In this document: one piece after another, positions 26,045 through 34,850 of the stretch
Layout of the letters: every line of letters begins with the position of its first letter
Position numbering within the stretch: the stretch's first letter is position 1
NCBI RefSeq assembly: GCF_001422205.1
Contig: NZ_LMMJ01000009.1
Location: forward strand, 248,001-312,000
Reading direction: 5' to 3'
DNA from: Curtobacterium sp. Leaf261
GTDB lineage: Bacteria; Actinomycetota; Actinomycetes; Actinomycetales; Microbacteriaceae
DNA length: 64,000 nt
The notes under the pieces: generated by a model
Told to the model about the DNA's origin: nothing
Databases searched by the model: none
The model's input: the letters and a program-made list of their open reading frames with translations, nothing else
Translations under genes and position numbers: made by a program

Positions 26045-28338
26045 GATGCCCGCCGATCGAGCTTCCACACGCGCTGCGGACCGCCCTGCGTCTCGACGGT
26101 GCCCTCCTCGTGCATCGGGACGGTGTCGCCGAGCTGGTCGACGACCCGCTGCGTCGCGAACACCCCCGGTGTCGGCGCGATGCCCTGCACCCGGTAGGCG
26201 AGGTTCACCGCGTCGCCCCACATGTCGTAGACCGCACGCGAGGGGCCGACGAGGCCGCTCGTGACCCGACCGGTGTCGAGGCCGGCGCGGAGACCGACCG
26301 AGGAACCGTGCTGGGCGTTGAAACGCTCGAGGATCGTCTGCAGCTCGTTCGTGAACTCGACCATCCTCCGGGCGTAGTCGACCCTCGGGACCGTCAGCCC
26401 ACAGCTCGCGAGGTACCCGCTCCTGGTGGACCGGACCCGCTCGATGCCGATGCGGGCGGCGGCCTCGTCGAACGACCGCCAGATGCCGTTCACCAGCTGC
26501 AGACCGTCGGACGCCCCGAAGCCCTTCGAGAAGTCGTCGATCCCGATGATGTCGGCGAAGATCACCGCCACGTCCTGGTGCTCCTCGGCGATGTTCTCGT
26601 CGCCCTGCTTGTACCGCTTCGCGACCTCCACGGGCATCATCGTCAGCAGCAGCTGGTCGTTCTGCCGACGCTGGTCGTCGAGCAGGTCCTGCTTGATCTT
26701 CAGGCTGCGGCTCATGTCGTTGAACGCGAGGCCGAGGTCGCCGATCTCGTCGCCCGGCTTGGCCGCCACCTCGACCCCGATGTCGCCCGCGGACACCCGG
26801 TTGACCGCGGTCTGCAGCCGTCGGATCGGTCGCACGAACACCTGGGCGAGCAGGAGTGCGAGCAGACAGACGAGCACGATGATGCCGACGAGCGACAGCC
26901 CGAGGGTCCTGGTGAACGTGTCCACCGGCTGGAACGCCTCGCTCGTGTCGACCTGCGCGACGATCACCCAGTGCAGGCCGTCGACCTCGACCGGGGCGTA
27001 CGCCGACAGCGTCTCCCTGCCGCGGTAGTCCGACGTGATGACGGTGCCGGTCTTCCCCTGCAGTGCCCTCGTGACCGGCGTCGTGGTGACCGACTGCCGG
27101 AGGATGCTGCTCTTGTCGCGCACCTGTTCACGGGCGTCCGCCGGGGCCTCCCCCGCGCTGATGACGTCCTGCTGGTACTGCTTCGGGTGCTCGACGAGCT
27201 GGCGCGACGTCGACCGCATCGTGCGGTCGCGGCCGACCAGGTAGGACTCGCCGGTGTTGCCGAGCCCGTCGGACTTCCACCCCTGGTTCCCGGTCATCAC
27301 CGCGTTGATGGTCTCTGTCGGGACCTGCACCGCCAGCACGCCGATGATCTGCCCGTTGTCGCCCACCGGCGAGAACACCCAGGCGGTCGGGGCCCCGAGC
27401 GACGGGGTGTACGCCTCGAAGTCGGTCGCGGCGTAGGCGTCCGTGCTCGTCAGCTGCAGTGCCTTCTGGTAGCCGGACGCCAGGTTCGAGTCCCGGTAGG
27501 GCCCGGTCTCCACGTTCGTGCCGAGGTCGGGGCCGGAGTACGCCGAGTAGACCACGTCACCGGTGGTGTTGAGGAGCAGGACGTCCTCGTAGCCGAGCTG
27601 ATCGACCTGCTCCCGGAAGTAGTCCTGGTACTCCGCGTGCGCTGCGGACCACGCGCTGCCGTCTCCGGCGTCGTCGGTCGCGAGGGACTTGTCGTAGTCG
27701 TCGAACGGCGCGGTGTACTTGCTCTGCAGGTAGGTCTGGGCGTTCGAGGTCGGGGTGAACTGCTTCGGGTCGGCGGTCGAGGCGGTCGCCTTGTCGAGCT
27801 GCGGGACGAACTGGTCCGAGTAGTAGTTCGCGACGCTGCGTTGCTCGGCGGCCGTCGGGTTCTCGTCCTGCAGCGCGGCGAACCCGCTCGTGAACGCCTT
27901 CGTCGCACCGATCGCGGACTGGTTGCGGCTGTCGAGCACGATCGCGCCGCTGATGTCCGAGAAGGTGCGCTCGATCTCGCGCGCCCGGGACTCGCGGAGG
28001 CTCGTGACCTGCTGGAACGCCGCGTCCTGCAGGGAGTTGCGGCCGTTGACGTAGCCCACCGCACCGACGACGAGTGCCGCGAGGATGCTCACCGCCAGGA
28101 GCATGATCAGGAGCTTCGACTGGATGTCGAGCACGCCGGTCGTCCGGAACGCACGCCAGCGGCCGGTGCGGCGCGGTGCGTCCTCGATGACCCGGGGGCC
28201 GGACTGCTGTCCGTCAGAGCCGGATGTGGGCGGGATGGGGTCGGTCTGGCCGACCGCGGTGCGGAGGTCGTCGCCTCCCGGTGCTGGTGCGGGACCGGAG
28301 GCGGGCTGGTGTTGCGGCTGCTGCGGGGGGACGGTCAC
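26041..28338 (-). CDS. Membrane sensor nucleotide cyclase (Cache-HAMP-class III cyclase)
   Basis: 765 residues from GTG 28338 (GGGAGC upstream; the ORF to 28455 is a Cys/Arg-rich extension). The Pro/Gln-rich N-terminus is cytoplasmic. TM1 is at about 77-97, an extracellular double-Cache-type sensor at about 98-475, TM2 at 478-502, HAMP at 503-552 ('RPIRRLQTAVNRV', 'DEIGDLGLAFNDM') and a class III cyclase domain at about 585-750. Metal Asp596 is in 'VIFADI', and the transition-state Asn712 and Arg716 are in 'WGDAVNLAYR'. The second metal Asp of the usual 'KTIGD' is Ser640 in 'RVRSTRSGY', and the purine-binding Lys is Arg. Activity is therefore uncertain. It is translationally coupled to the cNMP-binding channel, its likely target. 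Confidence 0.88.
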   Translation of the reverse strand: MTVPPQQPQHQPASGPAPAPGGDDLRTAVGQTDPIPPTSGSDGQQSGPRVIEDAPRRTGRWRAFRTTGVLDIQSKLLIMLLAVSILAALVVGAVGYVNGRNSLQDAAFQQVTSLRESRAREIERTFSDISGAIVLDSRNQSAIGATKAFTSGFAALQDENPTAAEQRSVANYYSDQFVPQLDKATASTADPKQFTPTSNAQTYLQSKYTAPFDDYDKSLATDDAGDGSAWSAAHAEYQDYFREQVDQLGYEDVLLLNTTGDVVYSAYSGPDLGTNVETGPYRDSNLASGYQKALQLTSTDAYAATDFEAYTPSLGAPTAWVFSPVGDNGQIIGVLAVQVPTETINAVMTGNQGWKSDGLGNTGESYLVGRDRTMRSTSRQLVEHPKQYQQDVISAGEAPADAREQVRDKSSILRQSVTTTPVTRALQGKTGTVITSDYRGRETLSAYAPVEVDGLHWVIVAQVDTSEAFQPVDTFTRTLGLSLVGIIVLVCLLALLLAQVFVRPIRRLQTAVNRVSAGDIGVEVAAKPGDEIGDLGLAFNDMSRSLKIKQDLLDDQRRQNDQLLLTMMPVEVAKRYKQGDENIAEEHQDVAVIFADIIGIDDFSKGFGASDGLQLVNGIWRSFDEAAARIGIERVRSTRSGYLASCGLTVPRVDYARRMVEFTNELQTILERFNAQHGSSVGLRAGLDTGRVTSGLVGPSRAVYDMWGDAVNLAYRVQGIAPTPGVFATQRVVDQLGDTVPMHEEGTVETQGGPQRVWKLDRRAS

Positions 28339-28491
28339 GGGAGCTCCCGATCTCGGGCACGGAGTGCGGTCGGACCAAAGACGCGCCTCGGGTGGCGTTG
28401 CACCACAGTAATCACACTTGCATCGTCTGCAACAGAGGGAGTCTCGGGATTTCACATCACCGTGACACAGCCTGTGACCGTTCGGTGCTGC

Positions 28492-28640
28492 GAGCAGCTC
28501 CGTCCGCGGGCAGCTCGGTCCCGCAGGCAGCTCGGTCCCGCAGGCAGCTCGGTCCCGCAGGCAGCTCGGTCCCGCGGGCAGCTCGGTCCCGCAGGCAGCT
28601 CGGTCCCGCGCGCAGTTCGGTCCCGCAGGCAGTTTCGTCC
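28492..28640. repeat. Eight to nine 17-bp tandem repeats
   Basis: GGCAGCTCGGTCCCGCA repeats from 28509 to 28627 with single-base changes and with degenerate copies at each edge. The block lies between the ABC-exporter stop and the cyclase start. The whole 28339-28676 stretch has no gene. A CATCAC-rich segment at 28440-28480 may hold the cyclase promoter, but no clear pair of hexamers is seen. Confidence 0.9.
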
Positions 28641-28676
28641 TTGGGTCAGCGGCAGTGCCTCGGTCTCGCGGCCGCC

Positions 28677-30590
28677 TCAGACGCCCAAGCTCCCCGCGCT
28701 CTCGGCCGGCACGTTCTGCTGTCGATGGAGCGACGCGTAGACCCCGTCGAGCGACAGCAGCTCCCCGTGTGTTCCCCGCTCCACGATCCGACCACGATCC
28801 ACCACGAAGATGACGTCCGCATCCCGGACCGTCGAGAGGCGATGCGCGATCGAGATCGTCGTCCGACCACGTGAGGCTTCGTCGAGCGCGTCCTGCACCA
28901 CGCGCTCCGAGATCGAGTCCAAAGCACTCGTGGCCTCGTCGAGGATGAGCACCGGCGGGTCCTTCAGCATCACCCTGGCGATCGCGATGCGCTGTTTCTC
29001 ACCGCCGGACAGTCGGTAACCACGCTCGCCGACCACGGTGTCGTACCCCTCGGGGAACGATGCGATGGTGGCGTGGATGTTCGCCGCACGGGCCGCTGCC
29101 TCGAGCTCCGCATCGGTCGCGCCGGGCTTGGCGTACCGGAGGTTCTCGCCGATCGTGGCGTGGAAGAGGTACGTCTCCTGGCTGACGATCCCGATGTGCG
29201 CGACGAGGTCGTCCTGCGTGAGGTCCCGGACGTCCGTGCCGGCGAACCGGACCGTGCCGCTCGTCGCCTCGTACAGGCGGGGCACCAGGTAGGAGACCGT
29301 CGTCTTGCCCGCGCCCGAGGGTCCGACGAACGCGCCGAACTGTCCGGGCTCGAGACGGAAGTCCATGCCGCGGAGCGTCGGCTTGTCGGGCTCGCCGTCC
29401 GGGTAGACGAAGGTGACGTCCTCGAACGAGACCTGCCCGACCTTCCGCTCGTCCACCGGGACCGCGTCCGGCGAGTCCTTGATCGCCGGGTCGAGGTCCA
29501 GGTACTCGAAGATCCTGGCGAACAGCGCCCCGGACGTCTGGAGGTCGAGCACGACCCGCAGGAGCCCCACGGTCGGGAACAGCAACCGCGACTGCACCGT
29601 GGTGAAGGCGACGATCGTTCCGGCCGTGATGTCGACACCGCCGCGGATCAGGTACGCGGCGACGAGGTAGATGATCGCCGGGATGATCGACAGGAAGATC
29701 TGCACGATCGCGAAGAACCACTGTCCGGACATCTGCTGCTTGACCTGGAGCCGGATCTGGTTCCGGTTCTCTGCGCTGTAGCGGTCGACCTCGGCCCGCT
29801 GCTGGTTGAAGCTCTTCGCGAGCAGGATGCCGGACACGCTCAGCGTCTCCTGCGTGATCGCCGTCATGTCCGACAGCGACTCCTGCGTCTCGCCCGCGAT
29901 CTTCGCCCGCACGCGCCCCACCCGACGCTGCGCGATGACGAGCAGCGGGAGCAGCACCACCGCGACGATCGTCATCTGCCAGCTGAGCAGCAGCATCGCG
30001 ACGACCGCGGCGATCACGGTGACGGTGTTGCCGAGCACCGAGGAGATGGTGTTGTTAAGGACGCTCGCGACGCCCCCGACGTCGTTCTGGAGTCGCGACT
30101 GGATGATGCCGGTCTTGGTGCGGGTGAAGAAGGCGAGCTCCATGCGCTGGAGGTGGCCGAACAGCCGCATCCGCATGGCTCCCATGACCTTGTTGCCGAC
30201 GGTGGCCGTCAGGTAGGTCTGCCAGACACCCACACCCGCTGACGCGATCCACAGCCCGACCATCGCCCCGACGAGCACGAAGAGCACCGGGAGGTCGGGT
30301 CCGCCGGACTTCGGGAAGAGTCCCTGGTCGAAGGCCCGCTGGGTGAGGAGCGGCGGGATGACGCTGATGGCCGCACCGACGAGGACGAGGACCATCGTGA
30401 CGATGATCGCGTTCCGGTGTGGGGAGAAGAGCCCGGAGATCCGCCGCACCAGGTGCGGGATCTTCGGCGCGTCGGCGTTCGCTGCCTTCTGGGCGTCCGT
30501 GTCGGCGCTCGAGATGCGGCCGCCGCGACCCCCGCCACCACCACCGCCCCGCATGCCGCCGCCACTCGCGACCGAGTCCATCCTGCTCAT
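28677..30590 (-). CDS. ABC exporter, fused permease-ATPase half-transporter
   Basis: 637 residues. After a Gly/Arg-rich N-terminus there is a type 1 exporter membrane domain with six helices (about 60-350), then the nucleotide-binding domain: Walker A 'GPSGAGKTT', Q-loop 'SQETYLF', signature 'LSGGEKQRIAIARV', Walker B 'LILDEATSALD', and H-loop 'SIAHRLSTV'. It acts as a homodimer or heterodimer expelling lipids, drugs or peptides; the substrate is unknown. Start ATG 30590: TAGCCT lies 7 bases upstream and no ribosome site is visible, so a leaderless mRNA is likely. Confidence 0.93.
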   Translation of the reverse strand: MSRMDSVASGGGMRGGGGGGGRGGRISSADTDAQKAANADAPKIPHLVRRISGLFSPHRNAIIVTMVLVLVGAAISVIPPLLTQRAFDQGLFPKSGGPDLPVLFVLVGAMVGLWIASAGVGVWQTYLTATVGNKVMGAMRMRLFGHLQRMELAFFTRTKTGIIQSRLQNDVGGVASVLNNTISSVLGNTVTVIAAVVAMLLLSWQMTIVAVVLLPLLVIAQRRVGRVRAKIAGETQESLSDMTAITQETLSVSGILLAKSFNQQRAEVDRYSAENRNQIRLQVKQQMSGQWFFAIVQIFLSIIPAIIYLVAAYLIRGGVDITAGTIVAFTTVQSRLLFPTVGLLRVVLDLQTSGALFARIFEYLDLDPAIKDSPDAVPVDERKVGQVSFEDVTFVYPDGEPDKPTLRGMDFRLEPGQFGAFVGPSGAGKTTVSYLVPRLYEATSGTVRFAGTDVRDLTQDDLVAHIGIVSQETYLFHATIGENLRYAKPGATDAELEAAARAANIHATIASFPEGYDTVVGERGYRLSGGEKQRIAIARVMLKDPPVLILDEATSALDSISERVVQDALDEASRGRTTISIAHRLSTVRDADVIFVVDRGRIVERGTHGELLSLDGVYASLHRQQNVPAESAGSLGV

Positions 30591-30597
30591 GACCGTC

Positions 30598-30603
30598 AGG
30601 CTA
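30598..30603 (-). promoter_or_regulatory. -10 element of the ABC exporter gene (leaderless start)
   Basis: Minus-strand TAGCCT, 7 bases before the ATG at 30590. Confidence 0.45.
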
Positions 30604-30742
30604 GCCCGCGGGGAGCGCCGGCGGCAGACCCGGGACGCACCTGTGGAGAACGTGCCCGCTGCCGGTTTGACCGGGCCGCGGCGGCCCTGCCACCATGATC
30701 CGTCCGCCATCTCGACGACCGTACCGACCTCTGGAGGTCTCC

Positions 30743-32170
30743 ATGTCCGCGCCGACGCCCACCCGGCCCGCAACCCTCGGAGCGCAACTCGCGCGCCGGA
30801 AGCCGGTGGAGCGCCTCCAGGCCGAGGCCGCGGAAGGTGTGGACGGGACGCCGTTGCGTCGATCGCTCGGTGTCTGGCAGCTGACCATGATCAGCGTCGG
30901 GGCGACGCTCGGGACCGGCATCCTGGTGGTCCTCGGGACCGCGGTGCCGCTCGCCGGGCCGGCGGTCTGGATCGCGTTCGTGCTCGCCGGTGTCGCGGCG
31001 CTGCTGTCCGCGCTCTCCTACGCCGAGATGGCCGGCGCGGTGCCGACGTCCGGGTCGAGCTACTCCTACGCCTACGCCACGATGGGCGAGGGGATCGCCT
31101 GGGTCTGCGGCTGGTGCCTCGTGCTGGAGTACGCCGTGTCCGTCGCCGCGGTCGCGGTCGGGGCCGGGCAGTACGTCGACGAGACCCTCCGGGTGTTCGG
31201 ACTGCATCTGCCCGAGGCCATCGCCGCACCGCCGGGAGCCGGCGGGCTGGTCAACCTCCCCGCGGCGGTCATCGTCGTCGTCGCGACGCTCGTGCTCGTC
31301 CCGGGTGCGAAGGAGAGCGCGTGGGTGAACACCGCGATGGTCGTGGTGAAGATCGCCCTGCTCGTCTTCTTCGTGGTCGTCGCGTTCACGGCGTTCAGCA
31401 CGCAGCACTTCTCGCCGCTCGCACCCATGGGCGCCGCCGGGGTGAGTGCCGCCGCTTCGAGGCTGTTCTTCTCGTACATCGGGTTCGACGCCGCGTCCAC
31501 GGCCGGCGAAGAGGCGAAGGACCCCCGACGGGACCTCCCGCGCGCGATCATCGGCTCCATCGCGATCATCACTGTGCTCTACATCCTGGTGGCCGTGGCG
31601 GCCATCGGCGCTCGTCCATGGGAGCGGTTCTCCGCCGATGAGGCCTCGCTCGTGCGGATCGTGACCCAGGTGACCGGGCAGCCGTGGCTCGCCGTGGTGT
31701 TCTCGGTCGGTGCGGTGATCGCGATCGCGAGCGTCGTCCTCACGGTCCTGTACGGCCAGACGCGGATCCTCCTCACGATGGCGCGCGACGGACTCGTGCC
31801 CCGGATGTTCGGGCGGGTCTCCCCTCGGACCGGGACCCCGGTGGTCGGGACCCTGGTCGTCGGGGGTGTCGTGGCCGTCGCCGCGGCGCTCGTCCCGCTC
31901 GGAGCGCTCGCGGACGCCACGAGCATCGGCACCCTGGTGGCGTTCGCGCTCGTCAACGCGTCCGTGATCGTCCTCCGGCGGTCCCGCCCCGATCTCGAGC
32001 GTTCCTACCGGGTGCCGCTGTACCCGGTCACGCCGCTGCTCGGCATCGCGTTCTGCCTGTACCTCGTCGCCTCGCTCGGGTGGATCACGTGGCTCGCGTT
32101 CGGCATCTGGATGGCCGTCGGCATCGCGCTCTACCTGCTCTGGGGACGTCGACACAGCGCACTCGCCTGA
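30743..32170 (+). CDS. APC family amino acid permease (cationic amino acid transporter type)
   Basis: 475 residues. About 12 membrane segments. 'LGVWQLTMISVGATLGTGILVVLG' is the helix 1 unwound substrate site of APC permeases, with 'SALSYAEMAGAVPTSGSSYSYAY' (helix 2-3) and 'FFSYIGFDAASTAGEEAKDPRRDLP' (helix 6), which match the CAT/YfnA subgroup. It imports or exchanges amino acids at the cytoplasmic membrane; specificity is not readable. Start ATG 30743 with GGAGG 6 bases upstream. It is divergent from the ABC exporter and appears monocistronic. Confidence 0.9.
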   Translation: MSAPTPTRPATLGAQLARRKPVERLQAEAAEGVDGTPLRRSLGVWQLTMISVGATLGTGILVVLGTAVPLAGPAVWIAFVLAGVAALLSALSYAEMAGAVPTSGSSYSYAYATMGEGIAWVCGWCLVLEYAVSVAAVAVGAGQYVDETLRVFGLHLPEAIAAPPGAGGLVNLPAAVIVVVATLVLVPGAKESAWVNTAMVVVKIALLVFFVVVAFTAFSTQHFSPLAPMGAAGVSAAASRLFFSYIGFDAASTAGEEAKDPRRDLPRAIIGSIAIITVLYILVAVAAIGARPWERFSADEASLVRIVTQVTGQPWLAVVFSVGAVIAIASVVLTVLYGQTRILLTMARDGLVPRMFGRVSPRTGTPVVGTLVVGGVVAVAAALVPLGALADATSIGTLVAFALVNASVIVLRRSRPDLERSYRVPLYPVTPLLGIAFCLYLVASLGWITWLAFGIWMAVGIALYLLWGRRHSALA

Positions 32171-32204
32171 GTCCACTCCGCGCGACGGCTCCCCGGTCGC
32201 ATCC

Positions 32205-32284
32205 ACCTGTCGCTTCCACGGCAAACCGACCGATTCCTGCCCACAACACGGGCACCCCGTGCTCACGGAAAGGCGCCTGGCTCC
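32205..32284. repeat. Intergenic repeat, TGTCGCTT family
   Basis: CTGTCGCTTCCACGGCAAAC-CGACCG matches the family at 17061 and 60223. It is followed by CGGGCACCCCGTGCTCACGG, which duplicates the 3' end of the neighbouring gene (CGGGCACGCCGTGCTCGCGG at 32296), so the C-terminal coding end is part of a repeat. Confidence 0.6.
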
Positions 32285-33220
32285 TCACCGCGTCACGGGC
32301 ACGCCGTGCTCGCGGAAGAGCGCCCGGAGCCGATCGGGGTCGACGAGATGCCACCACCGCACCCGGATGACCCCGCACACGTCGGGGTGAGCGCGGAGAC
32401 GGTCCTCGCGACGCTTCTCGTCCCACAGCACGTCCGCCCCGCTCCGCCCGTGTCGCATCGCAGGGTCGACGTACTTCTGTCGGCCATCGAACTCGACCAC
32501 GACGCCGAACTCGGGCAGCCAGAAATCCACACGGTCGACGGTGCCGTCGGCAGAACGGAACTCGTGCTGCTCCTCGAACCTCGGCGCACCGATCTCGATC
32601 ATCCGTGCCGCCGCGAAGGACTCCCCCACCGACTCCCGGCGGCCGCTCGCCCGCAGGACTGCGAGTTCGGCCGTTCCGCGACCCCTCGCTGAGCTCCACG
32701 CCACCCTCTCGACGAGTCGGTCGAGCGTCGTGATTCCGGACCGGAGGACATGGTCGAGGATCACGAGTGCTTGTGAGAACGGCACGGTCCGGGCAGTCTC
32801 CACCGCTGTGGCTGTCGGCGGGAGCACCATCCGACCCTCGAACACGTGGGTCGCTGGCTCGACCGGACCGTCGAGCGATCGGTGCAGCGTCACGGCGTCC
32901 CGATGGATCTCACGAGACGCGGCGGTGTCGACGGCATGGACTCGACTCGGCCATGCTCCGATGTGCGGCCACCCGTACAGAGCCACCGCGGAGAGGTGCG
33001 ACAGCATGCTGGTCGACGGGGTCTTCGGGAGGGCCGCACGGATCGCGAGGACGTGGCGGCCGCGCAGGTCGAGACCCGCAACGGCAGCGGTGTCGGCGAA
33101 CACCCCCGGTCGGATGCGCGAGAGGGTGCCGGTCTGCGCCAGTCTCTGGAGCGCACGTGCCTCGGCCCGGGTCGACGAACTCGTCCGTGACAGCGGGATG
33201 TCTTCTGCGCGACTGCTCAT
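32285..33220 (-). CDS. AbiEi/DUF559-like protein (putative type IV antitoxin-like with nuclease-like C-terminus)
   Basis: 311 residues. The N-terminal part ('EARALQRLAQTGTLSRIRPGVFAD') is the winged-helix start seen in AbiEi-type antitoxin-like proteins; the middle holds 'SHLSAVALYGWPHIG' and 'VTLHRS'. The C-terminal part resembles DUF559/Vsr-type PD-(D/E)XK folds: 'VDRVDFWLPEFGVVVEFDG', 'RQKYVDP', 'DEKRREDRLRA'. Such proteins are common and multicopy in Microbacteriaceae. No toxin partner lies next to it, so antitoxin activity is doubtful. The start ATG 33220 has GGGATG upstream. It ends beside a repeat. Confidence 0.75.
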   Translation of the reverse strand: MSSRAEDIPLSRTSSSTRAEARALQRLAQTGTLSRIRPGVFADTAAVAGLDLRGRHVLAIRAALPKTPSTSMLSHLSAVALYGWPHIGAWPSRVHAVDTAASREIHRDAVTLHRSLDGPVEPATHVFEGRMVLPPTATAVETARTVPFSQALVILDHVLRSGITTLDRLVERVAWSSARGRGTAELAVLRASGRRESVGESFAAARMIEIGAPRFEEQHEFRSADGTVDRVDFWLPEFGVVVEFDGRQKYVDPAMRHGRSGADVLWDEKRREDRLRAHPDVCGVIRVRWWHLVDPDRLRALFREHGVPVTR

Positions 33221-33647
33221 CGGCCGAGCATCCCGGATCGATGAACTCAGCGGCGCACCGCCGGACGACCTGTGGAGAGCAGCCGCGGGTGTGCTCGTTG
33301 TGCAGGACGGATCATCCTGCGGTACGGGGTCGTTGCGCGCGCATGGGGCGACGTTCCCGGGCGAACACGACGTCGCTTCCGCGGTGCTTCGTCGCTCTGT
33401 GCGCACGTACTGGGTGCAAGGGCATCATGCGACGGAGCGCGCGGTCTACGACGGCGCAAACTCCCGGAGATGTCGCTCCATGCGTGCTCATGAGGCGACG
33501 CACGATGGACCCACGGGGAAAGCGCCGCCACCACACCCACACGCACACCCACACGCACACCCACACGCACGCGCGCTCACGAACCGCCGCCGGGCACCCA
33601 CCGCGCACGACGAAGGCCACCGCCGCCGGGCACCCACCGCGCACGAC
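33221..33647. repeat. Repeat-filled region between the AbiEi-like gene and rplL
   Basis: No credible gene in about 430 bases. It holds GTCGCTCCATGC-family modules (33340-33510; GGCGACGTTC, ACGACGTCGCTTCC, GTCGCTCCATGCGTGC TCATGAGGCGAC), then a CACACCCACACG microsatellite (about 33530-33570), then a 36-bp unit (CCGCCGCCGGGCACCCACCG...) present twice, the second copy running into the rplL terminator. Confidence 0.8.
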
Positions 33648-33679
33648 GAAGGCCGCCGCCCCGAGGGGCGACGGCCTTC
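33648..33679 (-). terminator. Terminator of rplJ-rplL
   Basis: Minus-strand GAAGGCCGTCGCCCC pairs with GGGGCGGCGGCCTTC around TC. It lies 18 bases after the rplL stop. Confidence 0.8.
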
Positions 33680-33696
33680 GACCAGTACAGGGGTAC

Positions 33697-34080
33697 TTAC
33701 TTGACGGTGACGGTGGCACCGGCGCCCTTGAGCGCGTCGGCAGCCTTGTCAGCGGTCTCCTTGTTGACACCCTCGAGGACGTTCGCCGGGGCGCCGTCCA
33801 CGAGTGCCTTCGCCTCACCGAGGCCGAGCGAGGTGAGACCACGCACCTCCTTGATGACCTGGATCTTCTTGTCACCGGCGGACTCGAGCACGACGTCGAA
33901 CTCGGTCTGCTCCTCGACCTCTTCGGCCGGGGCGGCGGGGCCAGCGGCACCGGCAGCGGCCACGGGGGCAGCAGCGGTGACCTCGAAGACCTCCTCGAAC
34001 TTCTTCACGAAGTCCGAGAGCTCGATGAGCGTGAGCTCCTTGAACGCGTCGATGAGCTCGTCCTGCGACAGCTTTGCCAT
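33697..34080 (-). CDS. rplL: 50S ribosomal protein L7/L12
   Basis: 127 residues, standard length. The N-terminal dimerisation domain ([20 protein letters not shown]) is followed by an Ala/Pro/Gly hinge (about 38-55) and the C-terminal factor-binding domain ('[21 protein letters not shown]', '[14 protein letters not shown]'). It forms the multimeric stalk that recruits translation GTPases. An AAGGAGAA ribosome site precedes the ATG. It lies 63 bases downstream of rplJ on the same transcript. Confidence 0.98.
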   Translation of the reverse strand: MAKLSQDELIDAFKELTLIELSDFVKKFEEVFEVTAAAPVAAAGAAGPAAPAEEVEEQTEFDVVLESAGDKKIQVIKEVRGLTSLGLGEAKALVDGAPANVLEGVNKETADKAADALKGAGATVTVK

Positions 34081-34143
34081 GATGTTCTCCTTGTTGCTAG
34101 ATGATGCAGTGCTGAGTGTTGGGGGGTGTCACCGCGAGCCGGT

Positions 34144-34659
34144 TCAGGCTGCGGAGGACTGCTTCTCGCGGAGGGCTTCGACCGTGCGGACGGCCTGCGA
34201 GAGGGGTGCGTTGAACAGGTACGCGGCACCGAACAGCGAGGCCTTGAAGGCGCCGGCCAGCTTGCCGAGCAGCACCTCCCGGGACTCGAGGTCGGCGAGC
34301 TTGTCCACCTCGGTCGCGGAGAGCGGGTTACCGTCGAAGTAACCGCCCTTCACCACGAGCTGGGGGTTCACCTTGGCGAATGCACGCATGGACTTCGCGA
34401 CGGCGACGGGGTCACCGTGCACGAAGGCGATCGCAGACGGGCCGGCGAGCTCGTCGTCGAACGACGAGATGCCTGCCTCGTTGGCAGCGATCTTGGTCAG
34501 CGTGTTCTTCACCACGGCGTACGTTGCGTGCTCACGGATGTCGTTGCGCAGCGTCTTGAGCTGCGCAACCGTGAGACCGCGGTACTCGGTCAGCAGGACG
34601 GCGTTCGAGTTGCGGAATGAATCCGTCAGCTCGGCGACCGCAGCTTCCTTGTTCGCCAT
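34144..34659 (-). CDS. rplJ: 50S ribosomal protein L10
   Basis: 171 residues. '[18 protein letters not shown]', '[17 protein letters not shown]' and '[11 protein letters not shown]' are the rRNA-binding L10 domain; the C-terminal helix ('[17 protein letters not shown]') binds L7/L12 dimers. It is the stalk base of the large subunit. Start ATG 34659 with AAGGAG 5 bases upstream; the ORF continues upstream through the leader RNA but that is not coding. It is controlled by the L10 leader and attenuator in front of it. Confidence 0.98.
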   Translation of the reverse strand: MANKEAAVAELTDSFRNSNAVLLTEYRGLTVAQLKTLRNDIREHATYAVVKNTLTKIAANEAGISSFDDELAGPSAIAFVHGDPVAVAKSMRAFAKVNPQLVVKGGYFDGNPLSATEVDKLADLESREVLLGKLAGAFKASLFGAAYLFNAPLSQAVRTVEALREKQSSAA

Positions 34660-34845
34660 GGTTCTCCTTGTGGGTCGTGTGCCGGGTGCCCCCGGTCCAC
34701 ACACGAAAAAAGCTCCGGCGCAGAGGCTCGGAGCTGACCCACGACCATCACGGTCTGGAACGATCTGAACACCTGCGCGGGCTGCCTCGTGATGAGGACC
34801 TTCGGACTGCACGCAAGCGCGCAGTCGACCGGCGGTCTTTGGCTC
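34660..34845 (-). ncRNA. Ribosomal protein L10 leader
   Basis: The transcribed leader has the conserved actinobacterial L10-leader blocks 'CAAAGACCGCCGGTC', 'AGTCCGAAGGTCCTC' and 'GAGGCAGCCCGCGCAGGTGT', the last being the L10(L12)4 binding region of autoregulation. A terminator-like hairpin with six T follows (34706-34735). Binding of L10 is known in this family to reduce expression of rplJL; here attenuation of transcription is the likely mode. Confidence 0.85.
34706..34735 (-). terminator. Attenuator in the L10 leader
   Basis: Minus-strand AGCTCCG...CGGAGCTTTTTT is a hairpin directly followed by a T-run, about 47 bases before the rplJ start. It is the only classic U-tract terminator noticed in the window. 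Confidence 0.8.
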
Positions 34846-34850
34846 CGAGA

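Noticed and set aside
33525-33575. His/Thr-rich peptide encoded by the CACACC run
   Set aside because: It is a simple microsatellite in a spacer and lies in a shadow ORF without start context.
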